The notes beneath the pieces were generated by a model. The model was given only the letters and a program-made list of their open reading frames with translations. It was not told the DNA's origin and made no database searches. From contig NZ_JAQQWS010000003.1 in assembly GCF_028610675.1 (NCBI RefSeq), positions 1-64,000 on the forward strand: 64,000 nucleotides of DNA, given 5' to 3'. This DNA is from Alkalihalobacillus pseudalcaliphilus. Lineage in GTDB: Bacteria > Bacillota > Bacilli > Bacillales > Bacillaceae_D. The first letter of the stretch is position 1. Each line of letters opens with the position of its first letter. The position numbers were made by a program, and so were the translations under genes. Below are positions 51,353 to 60,624 of this stretch, in pieces.

Positions 51353-52151
51353 ATTTGATTTTAATAAAACAAATCTCCTCTACATTTACTGAATCAACTT
51401 GATCTTTCTGTTCGATAAATAACTGTCCTTCATCCGTATCTACTAATTTCCCAACAATATTATCATTTTCTTCATTATTTGGTTCTTCAATCTCTACGAC
51501 GATTCGAATCGAACAACCAATAAATGATAATAAATACACTTCTAAACTTAATCCATAAAATAAGTTTAAAAGAAAAGGACTTTGTGAAACAAATTCACCA
51601 AAATTAAGGACAAGTTGCCTTCTCATACACGTATCTATATTGATTAATTCTTGATGATGACCTTCATGTCCCGCTCCATGTTCACCATGTGCAGATTCAT
51701 GTTGAATGAAACAGATTTTTGAGAAAGGAATAAAAATCTTATGGTCAAAATCATTTATTAGAATAAAATTACTTCCTACATCTTTTAACAAACCTTTTAT
51801 TTTTGTTTCTTCATCACCACACTTTATTGAAACGTTAACGAATGAGTCGATTAGCTGCCGTAAATGATGCCGTAATTGGATTTGAAGTTCTTCATCTGGT
51901 TCATTTGCCAATGTTAACAACAATTGATTAATTTCACCCATACATCTAATCAATTCTTCAAATTCTTCATCTGTAAGACTTGTCGTCGGAGAGGAAAATC
52001 GTGGTGTTGCGATCCTTGTCGGGCAGGCAAATGGCGTACAAAAATAATCTTCATCAAATTCATGTCGAGACATACATTCCGGACAATGAAAAGACTTTTC
52101 TGTGTTATGGTCAACAGAACCCACCCGATGCTGATTACTATGAATTTTCAT
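51351..52151 (-). CDS. Mnx-locus protein with zinc-ribbon-like N-terminus and repeated barrel motifs
   Basis: A 266-residue protein of unrecognised family. The N-terminus has CPECMSRHEFDEDYFCTPFAC, a possible metal site. Two copies of the small beta-strand pattern occur: IKGLLKDVGSNFILINDFDH... (about 125-160) and IVGKLVDTDEGQLFIEQ... (about 235-266). A His-rich patch (HESAHGEHGAGHEGHH) lies between and could bind metal. Its start overlaps the oxidase gene by 14 bp, with AGGAGAGG as ribosome site, so it is translated with the oxidase and probably belongs to the same spore-surface complex. Confidence 0.78.
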   Translation of the reverse strand: MKIHSNQHRVGSVDHNTEKSFHCPECMSRHEFDEDYFCTPFACPTRIATPRFSSPTTSLTDEEFEELIRCMGEINQLLLTLANEPDEELQIQLRHHLRQLIDSFVNVSIKCGDEETKIKGLLKDVGSNFILINDFDHKIFIPFSKICFIQHESAHGEHGAGHEGHHQELINIDTCMRRQLVLNFGEFVSQSPFLLNLFYGLSLEVYLLSFIGCSIRIVVEIEEPNNEENDNIVGKLVDTDEGQLFIEQKDQVDSVNVEEICFIKIK

Positions 52152-55100
52152 CACAATCCTCTCCTTTTATTTGCTTTAACGGTGCCAAGTAAGGATTAAT
52201 TTCGTCCAAAACTCTAAAAATCCCCCAAACACCAAGTTCAATATCCCAGCGAATATTACCAGAACGATACATATAATCGCCAGGTAGATTGGCAAAACTT
52301 CCTGCACCATAACGGAGTTGGAATGTCTCCTGTGTTCCGACTGTACTCTGACCTCGCACACTGGTTATATCCGAATTAACATCATCAGTGCTACGGTTCC
52401 AACGATGACCATGGAGAACAAAAGTATGAGCTCTCGGTTTATCTGCAGGAAAAACAAACCGAATCGTCGTTGGGTCTCCAGGATAAGATAAAAATATCGG
52501 TGTTGCAGGGTCACCATGAACTTTTGAACTAAATACTTTGGCTATGTCAGGATTTTGTCTTAGACGATGCGAAAAGCGTTCTGCACGATAATTAAAGCCA
52601 CGTGAACCTTGGTCTTCAAAATCTTCTACTTCTTCAGGATCCACTCCGATTGGCTCAGGGTCAATGATCACATTTCCATTTTTATCTACAAGACGTACTC
52701 CATCGTGCATCAAAATCGCAAACTCTCGGTACTCTCCTAAGAGGGGGTTTGAAATAATCACTTGATTACCTGTATCGGTTACTTCTCGAGTAACAGGATC
52801 AAGATAAACTGATCCTTTAGGTTCCGTTATAAACATCCCAAACGCTCCATGGTGTCGATGGTTTCGAAGATCCGCCATATCCCATAAATTACAAGCACCA
52901 ACTTCTTTATCAACGTACCAACGATACGTAATGCTCTCACCAGGGCAGATGGTTTGATCAGGGTTGAACCCTACGGTTGCTCCGTCAGATCCTCTTACAT
53001 CATAAGCAAGTAACTGAGCATGTAAGGAAATTCTTAATGAAGGAGGAAAAGGTGCTTCAACTGGTACATTTGGATATCCATGGATGTCACCATGGTGAAA
53101 CTTATCTACAAGCCTATTGTGAAGAATAATTTCGACACAATCACCAACATTTGCCCTCAAAATAAGAGGTTCAGGATTTTGTTTCCCATTTAGAATCGCT
53201 TCTTCATCTTTAGCTAACACAAATATAATTCCAAACGGATCATGGTCTCCCTCTTTGTTATAGTGAATATTTGTCTGGAGTGCTACAACTTCATAACACC
53301 TTGTTGGAGCCTGAGATGGGCACGGATGACCAGGTGTTAGTACTTTCGGGGGAAGGTTTCCAGTAACACATGGCAACGTTGTTGACCTCGGAGGAGGGCA
53401 CGCTCGATCTGGTAAAGGTAATAATTGTGTGACTTCTTTTTCAAAAGTTCGTATTAACCCCCAACCCCCTAACCAAATATCATCGATGCCGCCATAATGA
53501 TAAAGCATGTCAAAATCTCCTTTACCCTCGATGGCAAACTCTGCTGTAAATGCCTCTGAAATTCCTAAATGCTGTTGTTGTGTGATTTCTGAGTCTAAAT
53601 CACCCCGTTCACGATTCCAGCGTTGACGATGAAGGTTAAAACTATGAGATTCTTCTTGAGCCCCTTGGAATAAACGAAGTCGAACAGGATCACCATTATA
53701 AGTCTCTAATATTGGAGTAACAGGATCGCCATTTACATAGGAGCTGAACACAAAAGCTGGGTCACATTCTGGCTCCTTAAGTCGGAATTGAAGAGGTTCA
53801 TTTTTATAATTGACCGCCATGACTCCTGGGTCTTCATGCGAAGATGGGAATGGAGGTGGATTCAACGGGCAACCTTCTTTATCAAACAAAAGAGTAAAAT
53901 CATGCACAAATAGTGACATTTCTCGGAAATCAGGAATAATTGGGTTTGTAATCAAAGCTTGGGTTCCTGCTCTAATTTCCTCACCTGTTTGATTGTCAAG
54001 AAATTTAGAACCCTTTGCCTCAATATTGATACCCCCAAACAACCCATGCTGTTGATGAGCGTTTGCGAATAAATGATCGTGGAAAAATGTTCCTTTTAAT
54101 TCAACATCTGCATACCATTGATAACGAATTGTTTGACCTGATAAGACACCCGAATCATAGTTCCAACCAACATTTGCCCCATCAGAAGATAATGGATCAA
54201 ATTTAACGAAATGAATGTGTGTTGACGCTTCATATGTTCGATTTATAAGTTGAAAAGCATTACAGCCTAATGTTTCAGGAAGTTTGTTGGTGAAAGTAAT
54301 TTTAACGCAATCACCCGCATTCGCACGAATAACTAGGGGCTCTGGCTCTTTCCTTCCTGCTAGAACATCCTCTTCATCCTCAGCTAATACATATAGCCGA
54401 GCTTCTGGATCATGCCATCCATTTCTGTTATAAATAAGAGGCATTTGAATAGCAATAATATGATACTCTCTCACCGGATTGACGCCCTCAATACACGGAT
54501 TCACAAATACAGCTCCTGGTGCCGCATTCGAGGCAAACTGATTGACTTCCAATTCTGTTGGTTCCCGTGACCCTCTTCCTTCTTCTATACCCAGTGGAGG
54601 CCTAGGTGCTTTACAACCAACTATTCCAGGAATAAAATTTGGGAATCCTGGACATTCTGGGGATGGTTCAGGCAGTAATGGTCGATCTGGTAAAGGTTGC
54701 AGCTGTTTTATCGGAACACCGTTGGGATAGCATTGACTACCATCCTGTAATGTATTAAAAATACGCTGCATTCCCCACATGCCATCCATAAAATGGGGAT
54801 AGAGGTGACAGTGAATGATAATATCACCAAAAGCCCCTTGTAGACTTCCTGCACCATATAAAGGAGACACCGTATATGCGTTTTGTGGAGAAATAGCTTG
54901 TGCGTCGATAATTTCAGAATCCTGGTCCCTTGATTCAAATAACCATTGATGAACGTGGTAATGAAAGACGTGGGTTTCTTTAACACCACCATGGATTATT
55001 CTTATCTTCACTGGATCACCTACATATGCGCGTAAAATCGGTGTAGCTGGATCACCAAATGTCCATGAATCATGATGGACCTCCTCCCCTGCACAGTCTG

Positions 55101-55818
55101 GACAAACGACGCCCTCATGAATGAGTTTCATCCGATTTCTTTCTGGCTCTCCTCGATAATTAATTGTATGAGTGCTACCTGGTTGATTGAAATGTGGGTC
55201 AATTGGAGTTTGACCTAGAAGATCATCGATTTCCATTTCATCATGGAAAAACCACGCATATTCTCGAAATGAAGGAAGTAATGGGTTATGAATATCGGCA
55301 TACACTCCACTATTTATTTCCTTACCTGTAATTGGATCTGTCCACCAAGAGCCTTTCGGTTGAACGAGTAAAGCTCCAAATAACCCGTGGACATTACTAC
55401 CCAGCTCACTTGATAGCGTATTTCCTAAATCTGAAAAGGAATGAATTCCTTCACCTGCTACTCTCCATTTATAAAGTTGAGTCCCTCCTGGTGGACATGG
55501 TGGAGCGGTTGAATTTTCATTACAACCAACAAATGAGCCGTCGGACGTTTGTACATCATAATCAGCTCGTTGTATGTGGATAGATGTTGAAAAATCTAGC
55601 TTGTTTTCAAATAGAACTTCGATCTCATCCCCTGCATTGGCTCGAATGGTTAATGGCTGTACAAGCTCTGTAGGCATAAAGGGGTGACACCTAACTTGTT
55701 CTTTTACTTTTTCTTCATTTTCCTTTAAGACATACATCATCCCATTCGGATCATGATCGCCAAAATTATTAACAACAATCCTAATCGGGATTGCTACAAT
55801 ATGGAAAAACCTCAGCAA
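52138..55818 (-). CDS. mnxG: MnxG-type giant multicopper oxidase (putative Mn(II) oxidase)
   Basis: A 1226-residue protein with three homologous two-cupredoxin units (about 1-355, 446-835, 860-1210), each opening with HDP(N/E/F)...VLxxxEE and containing FREY-, FREM- or YREF-type blocks. Copper ligand motifs lie at HYHVHQ (286-291), HCHLYPH (336-342), STHIHF (533-537) and FHDHLFANAHQQHG (580-592). Length, ligand order and unit structure match MnxG of marine Bacillus SG-1, which oxidises Mn(II) to MnO2 on spores, better than CotA-type laccases of about 510 residues. The start is TTG at 55818 with AGGAGG 9 nt upstream. No signal peptide is seen. Activity on Mn is inferred from family. Confidence 0.9.
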   Translation of the reverse strand: MLRFFHIVAIPIRIVVNNFGDHDPNGMMYVLKENEEKVKEQVRCHPFMPTELVQPLTIRANAGDEIEVLFENKLDFSTSIHIQRADYDVQTSDGSFVGCNENSTAPPCPPGGTQLYKWRVAGEGIHSFSDLGNTLSSELGSNVHGLFGALLVQPKGSWWTDPITGKEINSGVYADIHNPLLPSFREYAWFFHDEMEIDDLLGQTPIDPHFNQPGSTHTINYRGEPERNRMKLIHEGVVCPDCAGEEVHHDSWTFGDPATPILRAYVGDPVKIRIIHGGVKETHVFHYHVHQWLFESRDQDSEIIDAQAISPQNAYTVSPLYGAGSLQGAFGDIIIHCHLYPHFMDGMWGMQRIFNTLQDGSQCYPNGVPIKQLQPLPDRPLLPEPSPECPGFPNFIPGIVGCKAPRPPLGIEEGRGSREPTELEVNQFASNAAPGAVFVNPCIEGVNPVREYHIIAIQMPLIYNRNGWHDPEARLYVLAEDEEDVLAGRKEPEPLVIRANAGDCVKITFTNKLPETLGCNAFQLINRTYEASTHIHFVKFDPLSSDGANVGWNYDSGVLSGQTIRYQWYADVELKGTFFHDHLFANAHQQHGLFGGINIEAKGSKFLDNQTGEEIRAGTQALITNPIIPDFREMSLFVHDFTLLFDKEGCPLNPPPFPSSHEDPGVMAVNYKNEPLQFRLKEPECDPAFVFSSYVNGDPVTPILETYNGDPVRLRLFQGAQEESHSFNLHRQRWNRERGDLDSEITQQQHLGISEAFTAEFAIEGKGDFDMLYHYGGIDDIWLGGWGLIRTFEKEVTQLLPLPDRACPPPRSTTLPCVTGNLPPKVLTPGHPCPSQAPTRCYEVVALQTNIHYNKEGDHDPFGIIFVLAKDEEAILNGKQNPEPLILRANVGDCVEIILHNRLVDKFHHGDIHGYPNVPVEAPFPPSLRISLHAQLLAYDVRGSDGATVGFNPDQTICPGESITYRWYVDKEVGACNLWDMADLRNHRHHGAFGMFITEPKGSVYLDPVTREVTDTGNQVIISNPLLGEYREFAILMHDGVRLVDKNGNVIIDPEPIGVDPEEVEDFEDQGSRGFNYRAERFSHRLRQNPDIAKVFSSKVHGDPATPIFLSYPGDPTTIRFVFPADKPRAHTFVLHGHRWNRSTDDVNSDITSVRGQSTVGTQETFQLRYGAGSFANLPGDYMYRSGNIRWDIELGVWGIFRVLDEINPYLAPLKQIKGEDCDENS

Positions 55819-55850
55819 TTTAAGTTACCTCCTCTCCTACAACAAATTCG

Positions 55851-56129
55851 TTAACATATTTGTGGTATACGTGGGCCATTCATCTCAATATAAAAAGTCT
55901 GGACATCATCAAGATGTACACGTATTACCCTTCCTTCAATCTCGGAAATATGTGTCGTTTCAACACATATAAAAACAAAATCACCAATTACCTCTTCTAT
56001 TTCACCTATAATAAGAAATGGAAATTCTTCAATTAATATAAGTGCTCGCCTACCAATTGCTTCTTCAAATGCTTCAGTTACAACCGCGTAGCGAATATCA
56101 TTAATGGAAAGTCTCTCTGTATGATTCAT
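55851..56129 (-). CDS. Small MnxF/MnxE-like subunit of the oxidase complex
   Basis: A 92-residue protein located 32 bp before the oxidase gene. The core IIGEIEEVIGDFVFICVETT...VIRVHLDDVQTFYIE has the strand pattern shared with neighbours. In Bacillus Mnx complexes two small proteins, MnxE and MnxF (about 100-110 residues), precede and bind MnxG. Position and size fit that role, but I cannot align it to them from memory with certainty. Confidence 0.7.
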   Translation of the reverse strand: MNHTERLSINDIRYAVVTEAFEEAIGRRALILIEEFPFLIIGEIEEVIGDFVFICVETTHISEIEGRVIRVHLDDVQTFYIEMNGPRIPQIC

Positions 56130-56149
56130 ATTTGAATCCTCCTGTCATA

Positions 56150-56584
56150 TTAAGGGATTGGGAATTGCAGATCAGCATCAAATGGAACAAAGGTTGCGAT
56201 ACGCTCAATTGGGAAACTTAATGGTGTTGGAAAACGATGGAACGGTGCATTACTCATTTTCATAATCGCCGGATCTAAGGTTATAAAACCATTTGTAACC
56301 TCAACGACTTTCCCAGTAAAAATAGGTCTAAATGTCTGGCCTAACAAATTCAACTGGGTTGCTTGCATCGTTAATAATATTTCTTTACCGAGAATATCCA
56401 AAAATAACTGATTCTCTGGTAAAATGCCTTTAGATGTTTGTGTTAGTCTTTTATCCCTTTTCTCTCTTTTAGATAAATCCCCCTCCTGAATTTCTCCTTG
56501 TCCTCGTTCTTCACTTATTACTTCGTCTTTTTCACTTTTTTTAGACCTTCGATTTCCTGAATAAAAGAATTTTTGATTGTTCAT
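56150..56584 (-). CDS. MnxE-like small protein, first gene of the oxidase operon
   Basis: A 144-residue protein with a charged, probably disordered N-terminus (about 1-50, SKKSEKDEVISEERGQGE...) and a C-terminal barrel-like part (FTGKVVEVTNGFITLDPAIM...PIERIATFVPFD). The ATG follows AAGGAGG. It lies 20 bp before the 92-residue gene, and a sigma-K-like promoter stands upstream. The likely role is a structural or metal-delivery partner of the multicopper oxidase, by analogy to MnxE/F. Confidence 0.68.
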   Translation of the reverse strand: MNNQKFFYSGNRRSKKSEKDEVISEERGQGEIQEGDLSKREKRDKRLTQTSKGILPENQLFLDILGKEILLTMQATQLNLLGQTFRPIFTGKVVEVTNGFITLDPAIMKMSNAPFHRFPTPLSFPIERIATFVPFDADLQFPIP

Positions 56585-56628
56585 TAGTACCTCCTTAAAT
56601 CAAATAGTTATTCACCTACCTACAAATT

Positions 56629-56656
56629 TAATTTATGAAAAAAGTTATTAATGGTT
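56629..56656 (-). promoter_or_regulatory. Sigma-K-like promoter of the mnx-type operon
   Basis: On the minus strand AACC (56653-56656) and CATAAATTA (56629-56637, CATA-N3-TA) are 15 bp apart, leaving 16 between AC and CATA as in sigma-K promoters. It lies about 45 bp before the start codon of the first operon gene. This fits late mother-cell expression. Confidence 0.65.
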
Positions 56657-56680
56657 ACATACTTTTAGATTTTTGCATAT

Positions 56681-56735
56681 AAAAAGGAGTGTTCCAAAAG
56701 ATGTCTTTTCATGACTCCCTTGGGACAACCCCTGC
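56681..56735 (-). terminator. Probable terminator of the pectate lyase gene
   Basis: On the minus strand GGGGTTGTCCCAA pairs imperfectly with TTGGAACACTCC and is followed by TTTTTATATG. It lies just after the pectate lyase stop. Confidence 0.65.
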
Positions 56736-56757
56736 TTCTCTCATATTTTTTGCTCTA

Positions 56758-59700
56758 TTAGTCTATATTCACATCTAACCGTCTTTTTCTCCAATACATC
56801 ATACTGCCACCCGTTAAAATCAAAATAACTCCTGCTACAATCCAATAATAATAATTCGTAGCTGTATTCGGTAGTGAATCGCCTTCTTTATCTTGTCCTA
56901 GTATATCCTTTTCGTTATTTTGATTACCTTGTCCAGTACGATCGCTATCCTCATCTCCAACTTTTTCCGCTGGTGCTTTAGGTATAGTCATTCCTTCATC
57001 AGTTCCCTTTTGGTCTGTGTCACTTTCTTCTTCAACATCATCGGTTTCAGGTAGTTCCGTATCATTTTCCTGTTCCCCAGTTCCTGGCGACTTTGAAAAA
57101 TGTACTTTTCCTTTTAGTTGATAATGCTCACCCACTACTAAGCTTCTTTCTTGTTCATCAACCGAAACATTATCGACAATACGGACAAACACTTTATTAT
57201 CAAAAAAACCAATGTTTTGTGCAACATCCAGTAGTTGTGTTGCCCAATGACCTCCCCAAGAATAACCATTTCGCCGTTCTTCCTCAATTTCTAAGATGTC
57301 ATATTTAATTATGCCATCTCTTCCTGAGAAAATACCACGATCTGTGCCAATTTCATAGAAGCGATACCAAGCTGTTGAGTTAGAATCCTCATGAAAATAA
57401 ATGCTCTCAGGATCACCACTCACATAACGTGTATTTTCAAGCTTCACTCGGTCAAACCATTCGAGTGCTCCTAGTGTCGCTCGTTTTATTTCATCTATTT
57501 GTGGACGCGACATTAAAAAGCGAATGATACCGACTGATTCGTTTCCTGAATTGGATGGATGCTCATAAGCTCGGCCTTCACGTGGTTGATACGTATAGGG
57601 GTCATGCTGGGCACTCCAAACATTTAATATACCATCCACTTGAATTTGAGCTTTTAAAATATAATCGACAGCCAACTCCATCGAATCCTCAAGCTGTGCA
57701 TAATAAGTCTCGCTAACAAGGTCGCCACCAAATGGATATCTTTTTTCTAATACATCATCTAACATTTCTAATACGTTAATCATAGCCTCATCATTAAAGG
57801 TGACATAATCTGAATAATTCCCTCGGGCTGGGTAGACTTGAGCAAAGCCTCCTGTTTCATATTGAAGCTTGAATAGGAAATCAAAGCCTTTCTCAATACT
57901 CTCTTTATAGCGCTCATCTTTTGTCTCTTGATAAATCTGGGCGAGGAGCAAAATTTCACTTATTGTCGCATCATTATCAATTGTTCCTAATTCTACACCA
58001 TTGTTCACCCATTCCGAACGGGGTTCCTGACCATCCCATGGTCTCGTATAAATTTGTGGGAAGTTTTTTGTCCAACCTCCATGTTCCATCTGCCATGTTA
58101 ATAGATTATCAGCTTCTTGAATCGCTCGGTTTAAATCACCTGAAAACCGCGTCTCTTCTAATTCTAACTCCATCTCACCATATTCATCCCATTCATCTAA
58201 GCTGTTTAACACTATTACTGTTTGACCAAATTGATTGACAGTTTGAGCTGCTTTATCGATATTTAGAGTTGTAAATCCAGGCGTTAATAAGGACCAGGTC
58301 CTTGTAGGAGCGACCACTTCAAGATCCTCTATTTGAAAGTCTTCCACATATCCATTCAAAGTAACAGCCATAAGGTGGGAATTAAGGACATGGACTCCAA
58401 CAATTCCAAGCTGCTCAATATCTGATTGTTCAACCAAATCAATGAGCTCCTTCGCTTCACCTCGTGTTAAAATATTTCTATTTGTTGACGGAGTAATTTG
58501 ATCGTCAAGTTTTGATAAAGCATGCTCTGCTTCTTGAATGGTTATTTGTTGAGTAGGCAGTATTTGACTGTTCACAACTAAATCATCCATATAACCTTGT
58601 TGCAATGCTGTAGCTGCCACATAATAGTACCAATCTTCCTCAGTAATCTCCCATGCTATCGAATCTAAGCTTAGATTCTTGAATTGCTCTTTCTTCACGA
58701 AGCCTAATTTTTCATTAACAAGAGCCATAAACTCTAGACGAGTTAGCTTTTTGGAATCATTGATAGAACCTTGTTCAGCAATCATCCCACTGTTTTGTAA
58801 ATCCTTTAAGAGAGCTTCACTCAAGATTTCTTCAAGTAAAACTTTTTCAGACTCAATAGGTGTTTCACTATCACCTTCTTGTTGCTTATAAATTCTTAAA
58901 TGGTCAACATTCGCACCACCACTCGGAGCATTTCCAACAGCCTTTATCGTGTTAGTTCCTTCTTTTAAAAACGAGCTCATTGTGGCATATTCCCAAATAT
59001 TCCATGCCCCAGTAGGATCAAAAGCTAACTCTTCTTCCATTCTCTCTCCGTTAATGATTATTTCTTTTGGGCGTAAATCTGTTCCTCCATGGGCATAACG
59101 AAACCCTAGGAAATAATCGCCTTCAGCGGGAACTTCAACAGTCCACTCTATCCATCCTCCTGGAGCATTCGGTACATAATCGACAAAACCTGTTCCGGTA
59201 TAGCCTGCATGTTTATTATCAATAATTGAGGTATCATTAAAATCTGCCTCTTCTGCTTCAAAAATTTGGTCAAAGCCAAAGTTAACTTTAAGATGGTCTA
59301 CATTTGCACCACCACTTGGTGCTATTCCTATTGCTCGAACCGTATTTTCACCAGCTTCAAGATTAGCTGTCAAACTTGTATACGCCCAAATTGTAAATCC
59401 GCCTGTAGGCTCGAATGCTAAGCCTTCATCAACGACCTCACCATTAATGACAATTTCCTTCGGACGTAAATCGGTCCCTCCATGAGCATAACGAAAGTCA
59501 AGTTCATACTCACCAGCAACAGGTACATCAATGGTCCACTCTATCCATCCCCCTGGGGCATTTGGTACGTAATCGACAAAACCTGTCCCTGTAAAACCAT
59601 TATGCTTATTGTCAACAATCGCGTGGTGGAGTTCTGCAAATTCCGCCTCATAAATGCCATTAACCCCATCCTCGATCGGAATTTCTGGCTCAGGAGGTTC

Positions 59701-60387
59701 TACCTCAGTTGGTATTTGCCCAGTCATTTTAAAATCATCAACATAATGTCCATGCATCGATGAATTCGGTGTGAAGGATTCAACAAAATTCAAATAAGAC
59801 ATCGGTTGATCAAACGCAGCTTCCTCCAGGACGATCTCATCATTAATCAAAATATCTAGTGTTTGTTTCTCGATATTGAGAAGAAGTTGAATATGGTACC
59901 ATTCCCCTGCTTCTGCTTCGATTAAAGGTTGAAAGCCTGCTCCCGTTCGAAAATTGATAGCTCCTCCGTTTGTCTCAATCGTCGCAGCCGTTCCATCTCC
60001 TTTTACTCTCATAACCTTTGTGGCACTCGTATAAGTAGGTTGCATAAATCTCATTTCAACGGAAACATCACCTACAAGGCGAGGGGTTGATTTCGTTAAA
60101 GCCACATGGGTTTGTTCACTTGTATCATCCAAAAACACAAGTTGATTTTCTTCCTTACTGGGTTCTTGAACAATACGTACCGTTCCCCCTGCTTCACTCA
60201 CATCCATATGAGAGGGCACCTCACCAAGCTGGTCAGATTCAAAATCTGTATGAAAGTCATAAAATTCTTCACGTTCTAGTTCCTCGGCACTAACTGTCAT
60301 TGCTGCTCCAAGCGAACCAAATAAACTCGAAAACACAAGAATAAATACTAGAAATAAATGACTGCAAGCTTTAGTCTTTTTATTCAT
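56758..60387 (-). CDS. pelA: Cell-wall-anchored PL10 pectate lyase with CBM35-like modules
   Basis: A 1209-residue secreted enzyme. A signal peptide (about 1-34, ending TVSAEE) is followed by a LamG-like beta domain (about 40-225) and two very similar CBM35-type modules (about 245-370 and 375-500; both with TGTGFVDYVPNAPGGWIEWT and FRYAHGGTDLRPKEI). A less clear linker with helical repeats (about 515-645) follows. The catalytic PL10 domain (about 745-1080) has LLTWQMEHGGWTKNFPQIY, TIDNDATISEI, QYETGGFAQVYP and SWGGHW. A low-complexity acidic stretch and the sorting signal LPNTATNYYYW with helix and basic tail complete it. It should cleave polygalacturonate by beta-elimination at the cell surface. 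Confidence 0.92.
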   Translation of the reverse strand: MNKKTKACSHLFLVFILVFSSLFGSLGAAMTVSAEELEREEFYDFHTDFESDQLGEVPSHMDVSEAGGTVRIVQEPSKEENQLVFLDDTSEQTHVALTKSTPRLVGDVSVEMRFMQPTYTSATKVMRVKGDGTAATIETNGGAINFRTGAGFQPLIEAEAGEWYHIQLLLNIEKQTLDILINDEIVLEEAAFDQPMSYLNFVESFTPNSSMHGHYVDDFKMTGQIPTEVEPPEPEIPIEDGVNGIYEAEFAELHHAIVDNKHNGFTGTGFVDYVPNAPGGWIEWTIDVPVAGEYELDFRYAHGGTDLRPKEIVINGEVVDEGLAFEPTGGFTIWAYTSLTANLEAGENTVRAIGIAPSGGANVDHLKVNFGFDQIFEAEEADFNDTSIIDNKHAGYTGTGFVDYVPNAPGGWIEWTVEVPAEGDYFLGFRYAHGGTDLRPKEIIINGERMEEELAFDPTGAWNIWEYATMSSFLKEGTNTIKAVGNAPSGGANVDHLRIYKQQEGDSETPIESEKVLLEEILSEALLKDLQNSGMIAEQGSINDSKKLTRLEFMALVNEKLGFVKKEQFKNLSLDSIAWEITEEDWYYYVAATALQQGYMDDLVVNSQILPTQQITIQEAEHALSKLDDQITPSTNRNILTRGEAKELIDLVEQSDIEQLGIVGVHVLNSHLMAVTLNGYVEDFQIEDLEVVAPTRTWSLLTPGFTTLNIDKAAQTVNQFGQTVIVLNSLDEWDEYGEMELELEETRFSGDLNRAIQEADNLLTWQMEHGGWTKNFPQIYTRPWDGQEPRSEWVNNGVELGTIDNDATISEILLLAQIYQETKDERYKESIEKGFDFLFKLQYETGGFAQVYPARGNYSDYVTFNDEAMINVLEMLDDVLEKRYPFGGDLVSETYYAQLEDSMELAVDYILKAQIQVDGILNVWSAQHDPYTYQPREGRAYEHPSNSGNESVGIIRFLMSRPQIDEIKRATLGALEWFDRVKLENTRYVSGDPESIYFHEDSNSTAWYRFYEIGTDRGIFSGRDGIIKYDILEIEEERRNGYSWGGHWATQLLDVAQNIGFFDNKVFVRIVDNVSVDEQERSLVVGEHYQLKGKVHFSKSPGTGEQENDTELPETDDVEEESDTDQKGTDEGMTIPKAPAEKVGDEDSDRTGQGNQNNEKDILGQDKEGDSLPNTATNYYYWIVAGVILILTGGSMMYWRKRRLDVNID

Positions 60388-60404
60388 TCATTTTTCTCCC
60401 TTCT

Positions 60405-60585
60405 TTTATATGAAAGTTGATGCTGATGCTGATATGCGGAGCTTTGCTTGCCGCTACCGAAAATCATGATCCACGACAACCGCGTGGCGCTGAACTAACT
60501 GGCACACCAGTGGATTTCAGCCCGCCACTACGTCCCACGGGGGTCTCAACATGTTTTCGTCCGCTGGGTTACTACCGTCATGTAC
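60405..60585 (+). repeat. Dispersed intergenic repeat in the pectate lyase leader
   Basis: It begins TTTATATGAAAGTTGATG some 20 nt upstream of the pelA start codon and shares with 7082-7250 the blocks GCTACCGAAAATCATG, GAACTAACTGGC, AGTGGATTTCAGCC, GCCACTACG and TTTTCGTCCGCTGGGTTAC. It separates the gene from the cre site at 60609. Confidence 0.82.
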
Positions 60586-60608
60586 TCACCTCCCAATTAA
60601 AACGCAAT

Positions 60609-60624
60609 ATGTAAACGTTTACAT
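60609..60624. promoter_or_regulatory. Perfect cre-type palindrome
   Basis: ATGTAAACGTTTACAT is a 16-bp perfect palindrome matching the CcpA consensus WTGNAANCGNWNNCA. It is 222 bp upstream of the pectate lyase start, suggesting carbon catabolite repression. A LacI/CcpA-family repressor other than CcpA is the alternative. Confidence 0.82.
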
